Translations under genes and position numbers: made by a program
Source: Mercenaria mercenaria
Lineage: Eukaryota > Mollusca > Bivalvia > Venerida > Veneridae
DNA length: 64,000 bases
Assembly: GCF_021730395.1 (NCBI RefSeq)
Contig: NC_069377.1
Coordinates: 46,330,501-46,394,500, forward strand
Direction of reading: 5' to 3'
In this document: one piece after another, positions 1 through 10,019 of the stretch
Layout: each line of letters begins with the position of its first letter
Position numbering within the stretch: the stretch's first letter is position 1
Notes under the pieces: generated by a model
The model's database searches: none
What the model was told of the DNA's origin: nothing
What the model saw: the letters and a program-made list of their open reading frames with translations, nothing else

Positions 1-402
1 ACTTTCATACAGATTCATAAAAATTATGGCCTTAGAAGGTCAACAAGTTTTCTATTATTTCACTGACCTATTTTTGAGGCCACGTGACCAGTTTCGAACT
101 TGACCTAGATATCATCAAGGTGAACATTTGACCAATTTCATGAAGATCTTGTGAAATTATGGCCTTAAGAGGTACACAAGGTTTTCTATTTTTAGCCCTA
201 GACCTAGTTTTTGATCGCACGTGACCCATTTCGAACTTGACCTAGATATTATCAAGGGAACATTCTGACCAATTTTCATAAGATCCCATGAAAAAATGTG
301 ACTCTAAGTGGTCACAAGCAAAGTTTACGCACGCGCATCACGCACGGACGACGAGGACGCCTGGTGATCACAAAAGCTCACTTGTCTGTGACAGTGAGCT
401 AA
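1..402 (+). repeat. Tail of a tandem-core (Helentron/pearl-like) repeat
   Basis: About 2.5 diverged units of roughly 140-150 bp are visible, each with 'CACGTGACC', 'TCGAACTTGACCTAGATAT' and 'ATCAAGG'. They are followed by a GC-rich 'CGCACGGACGACGAGGACGC' stretch and a hairpin AGCTCAC...GTGAGCTAA. The same end closes the next two repeats, so this is read as the 3' end of a non-autonomous element cut by the window edge. Assignment to Helentron/pearl rests on architecture only. Confidence 0.55.
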
Positions 403-2912
403 CAAGAAAGTAGGTCAGTAGGTCAAGGTCACAGTCGCCTGACCCTTATCACTTGGGGTCATCAGGTAAATATAATCAAACAGTCTAGGAAATATGATCT
501 GATAATTTTTGAAGTATTTTTTCCTATTTAACTCATATATTAAGTGACTCCTGGGGCAGGGCCCCTTTTCACCCCAGAGGCATAATTCTAACAATCTAGT
601 TAGAGATCAACTAGGCAATGATACATACAAAATATCAAAGGCATAGGCCTTGAACTTTCAAACAAGAAGATTTTTAAAGTTTTTTCCTATATAAGTCTAT
701 GTAAAACGTGGGACCCCCAGGGCAAGGCCTCTTTCGCCCTAGGGGCATAATTTGAACCATTTTGGTAGTAGACCACTAGGCAATGCAACATACCAAATAT
801 CAAAAGCATAGGCCTCGCAGTTTCAGTCAAGAAGATTTTTAAAGTTTTTTCCAATATATGTCTATGTAAAACTAGGGAACCCCATGGCAGGGCCTCTTTT
901 CACCCCAGGGGAATAATTTTAACAATCTTTGTAGAGGCCCACTATATGATGTTACATACCAAATATCAAAGCCCTAGGCCCTTTTGTTTTTGACAAGAAG
1001 ATTTTCAAAGTTTTTCCCTATATAAGTCTATAGAAACAATGTGACCCCCAGGGCGGGGCCATATTATATCCTAGGGGCATAATTTGAATAATCTTTGTAG
1101 AGGCCCACTAGATGATGCTACATACTAAATATCAAAGCCCTAGGCCTTATGGTTTCAGACAAGAAGATTTTGAAAGTTTTTCCCTATATAAGTCTATATA
1201 AACCATATGACCCCCGGGGTGGGGCCATATTTGACCCTAGGGGGATAATTTGAACAATCCTGGTAGAGGCCCACTAGATGATGCTATATACCAAATATCA
1301 AAGCCCTAGGCCTTGTGGTTTTGGATGAAGATTTTTGAAGTTTTGTATAGAATTCAATTCTTTGAACAATTTTTACACAAGAGGGTCATGATGACCCTGG
1401 ATCGCTCACCAGAGTAATATGAGCTACATGTTTCAAATGTCAAACTGATGATTTTTAAAAAACATTTGGAAGATTTTCTGATGTACAATCAAGTAACCCC
1501 TGGGGCGGGGCCAAGTTTACCCCGGGGGTCATGAATGGAACAAAGTTTGTAGAAGTCTACTAGGCAATGTAACATATCAAATATCTAAAATCTAGGCCTT
1601 CTGGTTTATTTTTAGCAAATTTATGAAGATTTCCCTACAAACAATCAAGTAACCCCTGGGGCTGAGTCAATTTGACCCTGGGGGGTCAAGATTTGAACAA
1701 CTTTTGTAGAGGTCCACTAGGCAATGCTACATGTCAAATATCTAAGCTCTAGGCCTTCTGGATTATTTTTAGAAAATTTTGAAGATTTTTCTATGTACAA
1801 TCAAGTAACCCCATGGGGCGGGGTCATGACTTGAACAAATTTTGTAGAAGTCTACTAGGCAATGCTACATGTCAAATATCTAAGATCTAGGCCTTCTGGT
1901 TTATTTTTAGAATTTTTTTGAAGATTTTCCTATGTAAAATCAAGTGACCCCTGGGGCAGGGTCAATTTTGACCCCGGGGTCATGATTTGAACAAATTTTG
2001 AAGAGGTCCACTAGGCAATGCTACACGTGAAATATCTAAGCTGTAGGCCTTCTGGTTTATTTTTAGAAAATTTTTGAAGATTTTCCTATGTAAAATCAAG
2101 TGACCTCTGGGGAAGGGTCATGATTTGAACAAATTTTGTAGAGTTCTACTAGGCAATGCTACACGTGAAATATCTAAGCTCTAGGCCTTCTGGTTTATTT
2201 TTAGAAAATTTTTGAAGATTTTCCTATGTAAAATCAAGTGACCCCATGGGGCGGGGTCAATTTTGACCCCGGGGGTCATGATTTGAATAAATTTTGTAGA
2301 GGTCCACTAGGCAATGCTACATGTCAAATATCTAAGCTCTAGGCCTTCTGGTTTATTTTTAGAAATTTTTTGAAGATTTTCCTATGTAAAATCAAGTGAC
2401 CCCTGGGGCGTGGTCAATTCTGACACCGGGGTCATGATTTGAACAACTTTAGTAGAGGTCCTCTAGGCAATGCTACATGTCAAATATCTAAGCTCTAGGG
2501 CTTCTGGTTTTTGAGAAGAAGATTTTTTAAGATTTTTCCTATGTAAAATCAAGTGACCCCTGGGGCGGGGTCAATTTTGACCCCGGGTATGATTTGAATA
2601 AACTTTGGTAGAGGTCCACTAGGCAATGCTTCACACCAATATCTAAGCTCTAGGCTTCTGGTTTTTTGAGAAGAAATTTTTAAGATTTTTCCTTTTCTGT
2701 TGCCATGGCAACCAGAGTTCTGCATGGAATTCAATTCTTTGATCAATTTTGTAGAGCTTCACCCAAGGAACATTCCTGAGAAGTTTGGATGAAATTGGCG
2801 GTTTATCAGGAGATGTCGTTTTAAAGTAAAAGTTTACGGACGCCGGACAACGGACGCCGGACGGTGACTGATCAGAATAGCTCACCCCGAGCCTTTGGCT
2901 CTGGTGAGCTAA
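403..2912 (+). repeat. Large tandem-core repeat array, Helentron/pearl-like
   Basis: A degenerate tandem array of about 13-15 units, roughly 150 bp each. Each unit contains 'CCCCTGGGGCGGGG', 'GGTCCACTAGGCAATGCTAC', 'AAATATCTAAGCTCTAGGCC' and 'TTTTTGAAGATTTTCC'. Units in the middle (about 1600-2500) are most alike; those at the left are older. The array closes with 'GGACGCCGGAC' and the hairpin AGCTCAC-cccgagcctttggct-GTGAGCTAA. No coding capacity was seen. Reading frames in it are compositional. Confidence 0.75.
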
Positions 2913-3069
2913 AAAGACCATCCAAGGATCATCCCTGTGAAGTTTTATCAAAATTGGCTTGGTGGTTTTGAAGGAGATGTTGTTTAAAGGAAAGTGTGGC
3001 CGGACACCGGACGTCGGATGGTGAGCGATAACAATAGCTCACTCTTAGCCTATGGCTCGGGTGAGCTAA
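2913..3069 (+). repeat. Second 3' terminus of the same repeat family
   Basis: A short segment repeats the element tail: 'CCAAGGATCATCCCTGTGAAGTTT', 'GGACACCGGACGTCGGATGG', then AGCTCAC...GTGAGCTAA. It looks like a duplicated or nested element end placed directly after the previous one. Confidence 0.6.
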
Positions 3070-3388
3070 CAAGGGGGATACCCATCAGAGAAGTGCAGGA
3101 TGGCTTCTACACAAGCAAAACAAGCAATGTTTTGTTTTACGATATTTTATTACAGGTAACAGCTTGTCTCACTATTGACTAATTTGTCATTTTAGAGAAA
3201 ATTCTTCACGGCAATTTAGTATGCTTCATTATCATCAAACTCTCACAGGAGGACCCTAAAACTGAAGTTCTGATGGCTCTGATTTGGAAATTTTGAGAAA
3301 AAAAATCTGTGATTTTCTTTCGACATTCCGATTATTTGCATAGCATTTGCGCCTGCAAAGTATTATCGTTGGAAGTCATGGAGGTTCA

Positions 3389-3583
3389 TTAACCTTTAGC
3401 CTGCTAAATTTCTAAAACGGACTGGTCCATCATTCAATTTGGGCAATACCATTTATTATTCGAAAGAGTGTTCACTGAAAATTTAGAGACTGAATAGCGA
3501 ACAGTGTTAACCATCCAATCAGGCTGATCTTGGCCTGCACTAGTCACAAAGGCAGAATCACTTGCCGCCAGCAGGCTAAAGGT
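3389..3583 (+). repeat. MITE, family 2 (TTAACCTTTAGCCTGCT ends)
   Basis: Short inverted-repeat element with ends TTAACCTTTAGCCTGCT and AGCAGGCTAAAGGT. The inner part contains 'CTGAATAGCGAACAGTG', 'AGGCTGATCTTGGCCTGCAC' and 'AAAGGCAGAATCACTTGCC'. Related copies lie near 22.1, 34.3 and 56.0 kb. It is downstream of the last visible KMT5 exon. Confidence 0.75.
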
Positions 3584-3777
3584 GACTTAGAACAATAAAC
3601 AGTCATCCTAAATGTTGGTTTCATATTTTTCTCTTATAATAAATATCTCAATTTTATAGCAGTGACTGTGCCTGTCAGGAACCATGAACATCATGGAGAC
3701 CTCTCCCTACTTTTTTTTTACAGAAATATCTATCCAAAGTACACTTGAATTCACTACTGAATTGTACGCAGTCTTAC

Positions 3778-3914
3778 CTTTCGCAAGTTTCACATTCACA
3801 TAGACCATTACTGTCACCAAAGAAATCTTCTCCATAGAAACATGTTATCTCTTCTCCCTCTTTGATGTCACGTAACACTTTTACACATGCCGTGTCACGA
3901 CCAGTAGACACAAA
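3778..3914 (-). CDS. KMT5B: KMT5 fifth coding exon, SET C-flank and post-SET (residues 204-249)
   Basis: Acceptor TTTGCAG, donor AG|GTAAGA. It encodes '[17 protein letters not shown]', '[18 protein letters not shown]' and the zinc-binding 'LCECETCER'. The reading frame leaves in phase 2, so at least one more exon must follow; none was recognised in 1-3777. Confidence 0.93.
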
Positions 3915-6900
3915 CTGCAAATAGTGTTGAAAACTTGCTAATAAATTTCAAGATCAGACGTTTAAAATCCCTTCAAACAGTTAACTGATGGCATCTCAGC
4001 AAGCATAACTGAACCAACATAGTGCATTTGTGACCAGCATGGATCCAGACCAGCCTGCGCATCCGCGCAGTCTGGTCAGGATCCATGCTGTTCGCTAATG
4101 GTTTCTCTAATTGCAATAGGCTTTGAAAGCGAACAGCATGGATCTTGACCAGACTGCGCGGATGCGCAGGCTGTTCTGGATCCATGCTGGTTGCAAATGC
4201 ACTATGTTGGTTTTCTCATGGTGCGGCTCGTATGTTTTAAAAGTTCCGAGGAAAAAGTTGTAGAACCAGCTCTTTCCTGGTCTAATTTCAAGTTTTATGT
4301 TATACATAAATGTGTCTTTCCTGCATTCCCTAAATTTACTTACCTGATAATGGATCCTTCACTGAAACAAGAAGACCAAGATGGTCCTAAACCAGCTACT
4401 TCATGTTGATAGTTTGACCCTGAATATGATGCCACGAGAGGAATTGTTTACTGTATTTATAAGTGGTTAGCGATATGGAAACATTGACGTATTTCGCAAA
4501 TTGACAAAATTTGCTAATATTTCCTTCAGTGTAACCAGCATAACAAATGTACCATAACACCAGTAGTGAATGGGAGAAATTCATCCTAACATTGGTGTAA
4601 AAAAAAACAACAAAATTACATGTATGTGCATTATATATATATAGCAGAGTTAGTGCATATTAAGCACTGACGATTTGAACAAAATCTTATATTTCTGGTC
4701 TCTACCAGTACATTTTTGTGAAATTTAAGGCCTAAAATACATGTATATAATCCACGTTTTTGAACATTAGATAATGATGTAAAGTTATTATGCCAGACAA
4801 ATAAGTTATTCTTACGACTTGACATTTTTACAAGAATTGGCACAAGGAAATTGGCTAATATTTCTGCATGCTCAATGTCTGGAATTCCATATTTGCTTAC
4901 TTTTCGACCTGTGGAAATATCCACTAATACAGAAAATGTTTTATTTCTGGTTTTAACTCTGGTGGCCCTAAAAAGGGCTCAAGCAGAATCATTTAAACTA
5001 TTCTGAGAGATATCTAAACAAGGATACTATAGACCAAGTTTTGTGGAGATTCATCCTGGTGGTTCATGAGAAGAAAACAATATTTTTTTTCCTTTTAAGC
5101 CCTAAGAGCCTTAATTGGGGAAGCAAAACCATTTGAACAAATTGAGGAGAGGTCCATCTAAAGATACTACAAGGTTAGCTAGATGAATGTACATCAAGAA
5201 GTTCTTGAGAAGTAATGTTGTTAAACTTTAATGTTAACATAAATGGATTGGAATGAAGGGAATATGAAAATATTCTAGTGGGTATTAGCTTATCTAAAGA
5301 ATAAAATATATTGGTCTGAATCATATTTCCTAGTATTGCCCAGGAATTCCCAATATTTCCTAGTATTGCCCAGGAATTCCCAATATTTCCTAGTATTGCC
5401 CAGGAATTTGCTATATTTCCTGCCATCCTGGGAAATATGAGTATTTCCCACTTTAATGCCAACCCTGTGTTAAAGGGTGTTTTTTTAAGGTGGTCCCTAG
5501 AAGGGTTTGAGAAACTTGAGAGCGGTCTATAACAAAGATGCTACAAATCAGGTCTGTTAATGATACACCAACAAAACTGTGTTGGTTTATGAATTTACAA
5601 CATCAATGATACACCAAGTGATTCCTGAGAAGAAGTTGTTGGAGGGTTTCTCTACTGTTAGCTAAAGCAAACTGAGAGAGGTTCATAGAATTGCTTCAAC
5701 AAAGTTGGGTAAAGATACACCTAGAAGCAATTCAGGAGAAGACTTTGCTTAGGGTCTTTTTATTAAACTTAACTCTAGCAGCCCCTAAAAGGAGCCGAGC
5801 AAAACCATTTCAACAAACTTGAAAAAAGGCCTAATGGCATATAAGGATGCTTTGGACTAAGTGTGATGAAGGGACATCAAGCGATTTGTGAAAAGCTGTT
5901 TAAAGGTTTTTAGATATTTAGCTCTTGTGGCCTGTGAATGAGTTCTAGAAGAACCAACTGAACAAGTTTGAGACAAGTCCATAAATGGATTATTCAGACC
6001 AAGCTCGACGGAGATCTATCAAGTTGTTCATGAAAAAGTTGTTTTAAGGGTCTAGACAGACCCTAATATGGGTTAAATGGAATCATCTGAACAAACCCAA
6101 GAGAGGTCTATTTAGGACACTTTTGTTTATGTTCCAATAGAGATCTTGTTTGTTTGTTTGTTTGTTTTGGGTTTTAACGCCGTTTTTCAACAGTATTTCG
6201 GTCATGTAACGGCGGGCAGTTAACCTAACCAGTGTTCCTGGATTCTGTACAAACCTGTTCTCCGCAAGTAACTGCCAACTTCCCCACAAGAATTATCAGA
6301 TGTGGAGGACGAATGATTTCAGACACAATGTCTTTTATCAAATCTCAAATCGTCAAGGAGAACATACGACCTGCCCGGGGATCGAACTCACGACCCCGTG
6401 ATCCACAGACCAACGCTCTCCCTACTGAGCTAAGTAGGTGTATAACAATATAAATCTTGAGAAGAAGTCTGACATTTAACTTAAACGGCTAATACCAGAT
6501 GACAGATACAGCACCTTCACAATATCTTATCCTGAACCTTTTGCTTCTGGTGAGTTACTAAAGGCTTGGGCCAGAAGTCAGAAAAAACACTCTGTTTGAA
6601 AGATACAATAAGCATTTAACAGTTTAAAGTTCCCCATTTTGAAATGTTTTGAACAACAAACCTTGCAATTAGCCCTACAATCATGGTTGATGAATGAAGC
6701 AGGGCCTAACCAGAGCTGTGCACAGTTTTTACGACAGGAGAACATCACGCTGAAGTCATTTTCACCGCTTGAAAGTAGTTCCCTCTCTTCTGGCTCTGTC
6801 AGCTCCGCAATACACCCAATCAACATCTCAATCTTGTCATGTTTCTTCCTAGAATTTTGTCAATATACAAAATATATACAAGTGGAGGATTCATAGTCAA

Positions 6901-9900
6901 TTACTGAATTGAAATCTTAAGTGAACTTAAACAAAAAACAACCAAGAAATACCGATTTTCTGTTTAAAAGGCCCAGCAAGGCGGCTCCACAAAAATGGAA
7001 GCAGAATACAATTTAACAAGAGCACCGCCTTGCGGGTGCTGACGCTCATCTGATTTTTTTTGTGTAATAGAAATATTGTCCTACCCATGATTTTCTAAGT
7101 CTAAAAAGGGCTATCATTCTTGCAAAAAGCAGGATAGAGTTATGTTTCTTGATGTACAGTGTCCACTTATGATGGTGAAAAACTGTTGCAAGTTTTAAAG
7201 CAATAGCTTTGATAGTTTATGAGAAAAGTTGACTTAAACATAATACTCAACCAAGAAAATGATTTTCTAAGTCCAAAAGGGGCAATAATTATTGCAAAAA
7301 TCAGGATGGAGTTACGCTGCTTGCTGTACAGGGTCAGCTTATGATGGTGAACAAGTGTTGCAAGTTTCAAAGCAATAGCTTTAATAGTTTAAGAGAAAAA
7401 GTTGACCTAAACATAAAACTTAACCAAGAAATCTGATATTTTCTAAGTCCAAAAGGGGCCATAAATCTTGCAAAAAGCAGGATGGAGTTATGTTTCTTGC
7501 TGTACAGGGTCAACTTATGATGGTGAACAAGTGTTGCAAGTTTTAAAGCAATAGCTTTGATAGTTTAGGATAAAAGCTGACCTAAACATAAAACTTAACC
7601 AAGAAAACTGATTTTCTAAGTCCAAAAGGGGCAATAAATCTTGCAAAAAGCAAGATGGAGTTATGTTTCTTGCTGTACAGGGTCAGCTTATGATGGTGAA
7701 CAAGTATTCCAAGTTTCAAAGCAATAGCTTTGACAGTTTGGGAGAAAAGTTGACCTAAACATAAAACTTAACCAAGAAATCTGACATTTTCTAAGTACAA
7801 AAGGGGCCATAAATCTTGCAAAAAGCAAGATGGAGTTATGTTTCTTGCTATACAGGGTCAGCTTATGATGGTGAACAAGTATTCCAAGTTTCAAAGCAAT
7901 AGCTTTGATAGTTTAGGAGAAAAGCTGACCTAAACATAAAACTTAACCAGGCAACGCCGACGCAGACGCCGACGCCGACAACCGCTCAAGTGATGACAAT
8001 AACTCATCATTTTTTTTCAAAAAATCAGATGAGCTAAAAATGGATCTTTTCGTATAAACAATATCCAATGATGAGTACATACCAGTCTTTTGTAGAACAA
8101 ATCTTGCCTCCTAGATGCCCCTCCATTGCGTATCGGTCACATGTCATGATTTTGAAGCCAGAATTTTCGTCAAACATCTTTAAGTAACGATAAATCTGTA
8201 AACATAAAGATTTAGTAGGAGACAAAGCCTTTTGGTGAAGCTGAATTTCAGCCAAAATTCATTTTGGATATATGTATATGATGACTGAACTAACAGTGCT
8301 GTTGTCAAGACCTGATGACCCCAGTTTTGTTACGATCTATGAGGTCTTTGTTGTTTTGTTTTCAATGGGGTGGATGCAGTACATTCTATTTAGTGTAAAG
8401 ATTTTTCTTAAAGAGACTGATATCGGGCCTGAATAGTTAAAACAAGATAAAGGCCAAGTGAAAGCTGTTTGCATCAACTGGTAATAGCATATATCTGGTG
8501 TAATAAACTTATTAAATCTTTCTGAATAGTGTTCTTCTCAAAAAAACTTTTATTACCCAGCAAACTTGGTGGTATAGATTGAAGGACATTCCCACTGGCC
8601 CTTGAATGTCAAGAATCAAGAGGGCAAGACAAAATGCTAACAAGGTTACCCGCTGACCTTCAAATTTCAGGTTTATAATAATTTCTCTAGGCAGTTCACA
8701 TCTTAGAACTTGTGAAAATCTGTTATTAAATGCAAACTTTTTAGCACAGGATATCAAACTCTGTCAACTTTAAATTCTATATGATTCCGTGTAAGTTTAT
8801 ACCAGAGTTGGTGAAGGTCAGTGCAGGCAAGTTAAAGTTAAGTCTGACGTGCCTTGCAGACAACTCAGTCAGGAAAATGAAGTCTCGCATTGTTTAAGAA
8901 GTAAGCATTCTCCCACTTGCCCCTGGAAATCAAAATTCAGCAGGACAAGTAGAAATGCTAACCAGGCTGCCCTACTGGCAAATTCACATTTTAAATTTAA
9001 AATGATTTGTCTATGCATTAAGTCTGACACTAGAGGAAATCTGTTATTAAATGGACACTGCCATTGTCCTGTAGCTCACAATTATACCAGTACTTAATCT
9101 TCACCAAGAGAAATATCTCAGACTTACATGCTCTTTAAAAATGTCATGTTCATGGTCATCTTTATGCATGAGGAAGGTTCGTACAATATCAACAGATAAC
9201 ATTTCTCTATAGGCTTTCTCATACTGTTGGTGACTCAGGAATCTTTCTATTATTGTCTTACATTCGTCCATCTGCTTCTTCTTTGGCGGTTGGTACCTAA
9301 AAATATACAATATATTGCATCTTGAAAGATATATAATTTACCTGCCTATGTCAGTCTTTAGTTCATTCAACAATTTTCAAGTAATACCAATAAGATATAA
9401 AGCAACTACTGTAGTGAGACAGAGTTGTAACTGGGATCAAGCTCACAGATACTTTTAATATATAATCATGATCATTAACAGTGCAAAATCTGCAGTTTGC
9501 CACTTCCCAAATTTCAGTATTTTCCAAGTCCAAAGGGGGCATAAATTGCCCATAATACATGTCAGTGTTATGGGACTTGATTCCACGGGGTTTTTAACTG
9601 ATAGCTACGTACTTGCATGCAAAACTTTAACCAAGGTGTGATGCCAACGCTAAGGTGAGTAGAATAGCTCAGACTATAGTCAAGCTAAAAAACATTCAAA
9701 AACTTTTGAATGATATAGCAGTCAGTGGTGCAGATGTTAGCACTCTAGACAGTGCTAGTGATACGGGTTTGATTCCTGGTTGCTGATATCCGAACCTTTT
9801 CTACCAATACTGGCCTAGACCAGATGCTGGGGAGGTAATAATGACACAGTAATGTTTGTTATTACTTCAAGTTCATTTTATGAGTCTTGAATCCAAGGTA

Positions 9901-10019
9901 GGCATCTAAACAGACAGTATTTGCAAGGTCATCATTTTCACACAGTTGTGTTGCCGTCATTCCTGTGGAAGGTGCATGACGTGAACCACCACTTTCTATA
10001 CCCATCCTCCTTCAGTTTG
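3778..10019 (-). CDS. KMT5B: KMT5B/KMT5C (SUV4-20H) histone H4-K20 methyltransferase, N-terminal and SET part
   Basis: Nuclear lysine methyltransferase that converts H4K20me1 to me2/me3 in heterochromatin. Five minus-strand coding exons are visible (140, 169, 113, 187 and 137 nt), all with GT-AG borders and matching phases, giving the first 249 residues. The conserved N-terminal block has '[15 protein letters not shown]' and '[10 protein letters not shown]'; the pre-SET helix has '[17 protein letters not shown]'. The SET core has '[10 protein letters not shown]', '[20 protein letters not shown]' and the SAM-binding pseudoknot 'FINHDC' (N195-C198), then 'GEEITCFYG' (223-231). The zinc-binding post-SET is C242-x-C244-x2-C247. 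The start is the ATG at 10005: it follows a splice acceptor (CAG at 10020) with an in-frame TGA between, so a 5' non-coding exon lies upstream. The long C-terminal region is not visible and should lie left of the window. B and C paralogues cannot be told apart here; many invertebrates have one gene. Confidence 0.93.
3980..4231 (+). repeat. MITE, family 1 (GAGCCGTGCCATG ends), old copy
   Basis: Inverted-repeat element with inner arms 'ACCAACATAGTGCATTTG' / 'CAAATGCACTATGTTGGT' and a GC-rich core 'GCGCAGTCTGGTCAGGATCC'. The left end is eroded; the right keeps CTCATGGTGCGGCTCG. Its spurious frame reads '[18 protein letters not shown]', a protein-like string seen across clam genomes. It lies in a KMT5 intron. 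Confidence 0.8.
4945..6115 (+). repeat. Degenerate tandem-core repeat in KMT5 intron
   Basis: About seven diverged units of roughly 160-170 bp share 'CCCTAAAAGG..CCGAGCAAAACCATTT', 'AACAAACTTGAGAGAGGTCC' and 'AAGATACACC..GCGATTC..GAGAAGA'. Architecture resembles the left-end arrays but the sequence is a different, older family. A SINE and a 30-bp minisatellite lie next to or inside it. Confidence 0.5.
5325..5416 (+). repeat. 30-bp minisatellite, three copies
   Basis: Three near-identical direct repeats of 'TTTCCTAGTATTGCCCAGGA' plus 'ATTCCCAATA'. The third unit diverges at its end. The 30-bp period keeps frame and creates a spurious repetitive reading frame on the minus strand; no gene is implied. 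Confidence 0.85.
6147..6443 (-). repeat. tRNA-derived SINE, full-length copy
   Basis: On the minus strand it begins with a tRNA-like head: A-box-like 'TTAGCTCAGTAGGGAGAGCG' and B-box-like 'GAGTTCGATCC'. A body with 'GTGTCTGAAATCATTCGTCC' and 'GGTTAGGTTAACTGCCCGCC' follows, ending in 'GGCGTTAAAACCC' and a (CAAA)n tail. Other copies are near 26.2, 43.5, 51.3 and 62.2 kb. The B-box and tail make it a SINE rather than a tRNA gene. Confidence 0.88.
6662..6848 (-). CDS. KMT5B: KMT5 fourth coding exon, SET catalytic core (residues 141-203)
   Basis: Acceptor ATTCTAG, donor AAG|GTTTGT. It holds the most diagnostic sequence in the gene: '[17 protein letters not shown]', '[20 protein letters not shown]' and '[13 protein letters not shown]'. 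The NHDC motif contributes to the SAM pocket and the SET pseudoknot. Confidence 0.95.
7018..8037 (+). repeat. Helentron/pearl-like element with five ~173-bp core repeats
   Basis: The 5' end is 'CAAGAGCACCGCCTTGCGGG' with CTCATCTGATTTTTTTT just inside. The core holds about five units spaced 171-178 bp, marked by 'GATTTTCTAAGTCCAAAAGG' and 'TTGCTGTACAGGGTCAGCTT'. The 3' end has a GACGCCGACGC run, a hairpin around CTCATCATTTTTTTT, and ends ATCAGATGAGCTAA. The 5' and 3' ends are mutually complementary (CTCATCTGATTTT). The GAGCTAA end is shared with the arrays at the left edge. Non-autonomous; it lies in a KMT5 intron. Confidence 0.75.
8083..8195 (-). CDS. KMT5B: KMT5 third coding exon, start of SET (residues 104-141)
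   Basis: Acceptor TTTACAG, donor TG|GTATGT splitting the Trp codon. It encodes '[16 protein letters not shown]', '[20 protein letters not shown]'; compare the vertebrate 'GFEILPCNRYSSE..GAKIVATKEW'. Confidence 0.9.
8560..9055 (+). repeat. Two diverged copies of a ~175-bp direct repeat
   Basis: Segments at about 8560-8740 and 8900-9055 share 'CATTC..CCACT(G/T)GCCC', 'ACAAGTAGAAATGCTAAC(C/A)AGG' and 'GAAATCTGTTATTAAATG'. They lie about 330 bp apart in the same orientation within a KMT5 intron. Family unknown. Confidence 0.5.
9128..9296 (-). CDS. KMT5B: KMT5 second coding exon (residues 47-103)
   Basis: Acceptor ATTTTTAG, donor CAT|GTAAGT. It encodes the helical '[20 protein letters not shown]' and '[11 protein letters not shown]' stretch, matching the vertebrate 'VIERF...KEHV' segment before the SET domain. 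The entering phase completes the Lys codon of the previous exon. Confidence 0.9.
9705..9850 (+). repeat. Possible SINE head with tRNA-like promoter
   Basis: 'GTCAGTGGTGCAGATGTTAG' resembles a Leu/Ser-type A box and 'GGTTTGATTCCTGG' a decayed B box. It differs from the other SINE family here and the 3' part is not recognised. It could be chance. Confidence 0.3.
9866..10019 (-). CDS. KMT5B: KMT5 exon with start codon (residues 1-47)
   Basis: Acceptor TTTATTTCAG precedes 14 nt of 5' UTR containing an in-frame TGA; ATG follows in the context GGAGGATGG. It encodes '[19 protein letters not shown]' and '[11 protein letters not shown]', the N-terminal block that wraps the SUV4-20 SET domain. Donor is AA|GTAATA; the split Lys codon is completed by the next exon. 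Confidence 0.88.

Noticed and set aside
403-2912. CRISPR-like regular repeats
   Set aside because: Units are about 150 bp, degenerate and contiguous, with no short identical repeats separated by unique spacers; eukaryotic tandem repeat.
4107-4307. Protein-like frames containing '[16 protein letters not shown]' or '[12 protein letters not shown]'
   Set aside because: They come from the inverted-repeat MITE family 1 and its flank; the same string recurs at 14.8-15.2 kb. Not genes.
4631-4924. Possible extra KMT5 exon ('[20 protein letters not shown]')
   Set aside because: Does not resemble any SUV4-20 segment, and exons on either side already join in phase with contiguous family sequence.
5175-5462. 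Minus-strand frame with '[10 protein letters not shown]' repeats
   Set aside because: Produced by the 30-bp minisatellite, whose period is a multiple of three.
6360-6440. tRNA gene on the minus strand
   Set aside because: A and B boxes are present but the cloverleaf is incomplete, the tail is (CAAA)n and the unit repeats elsewhere in the window, so it is a SINE head.
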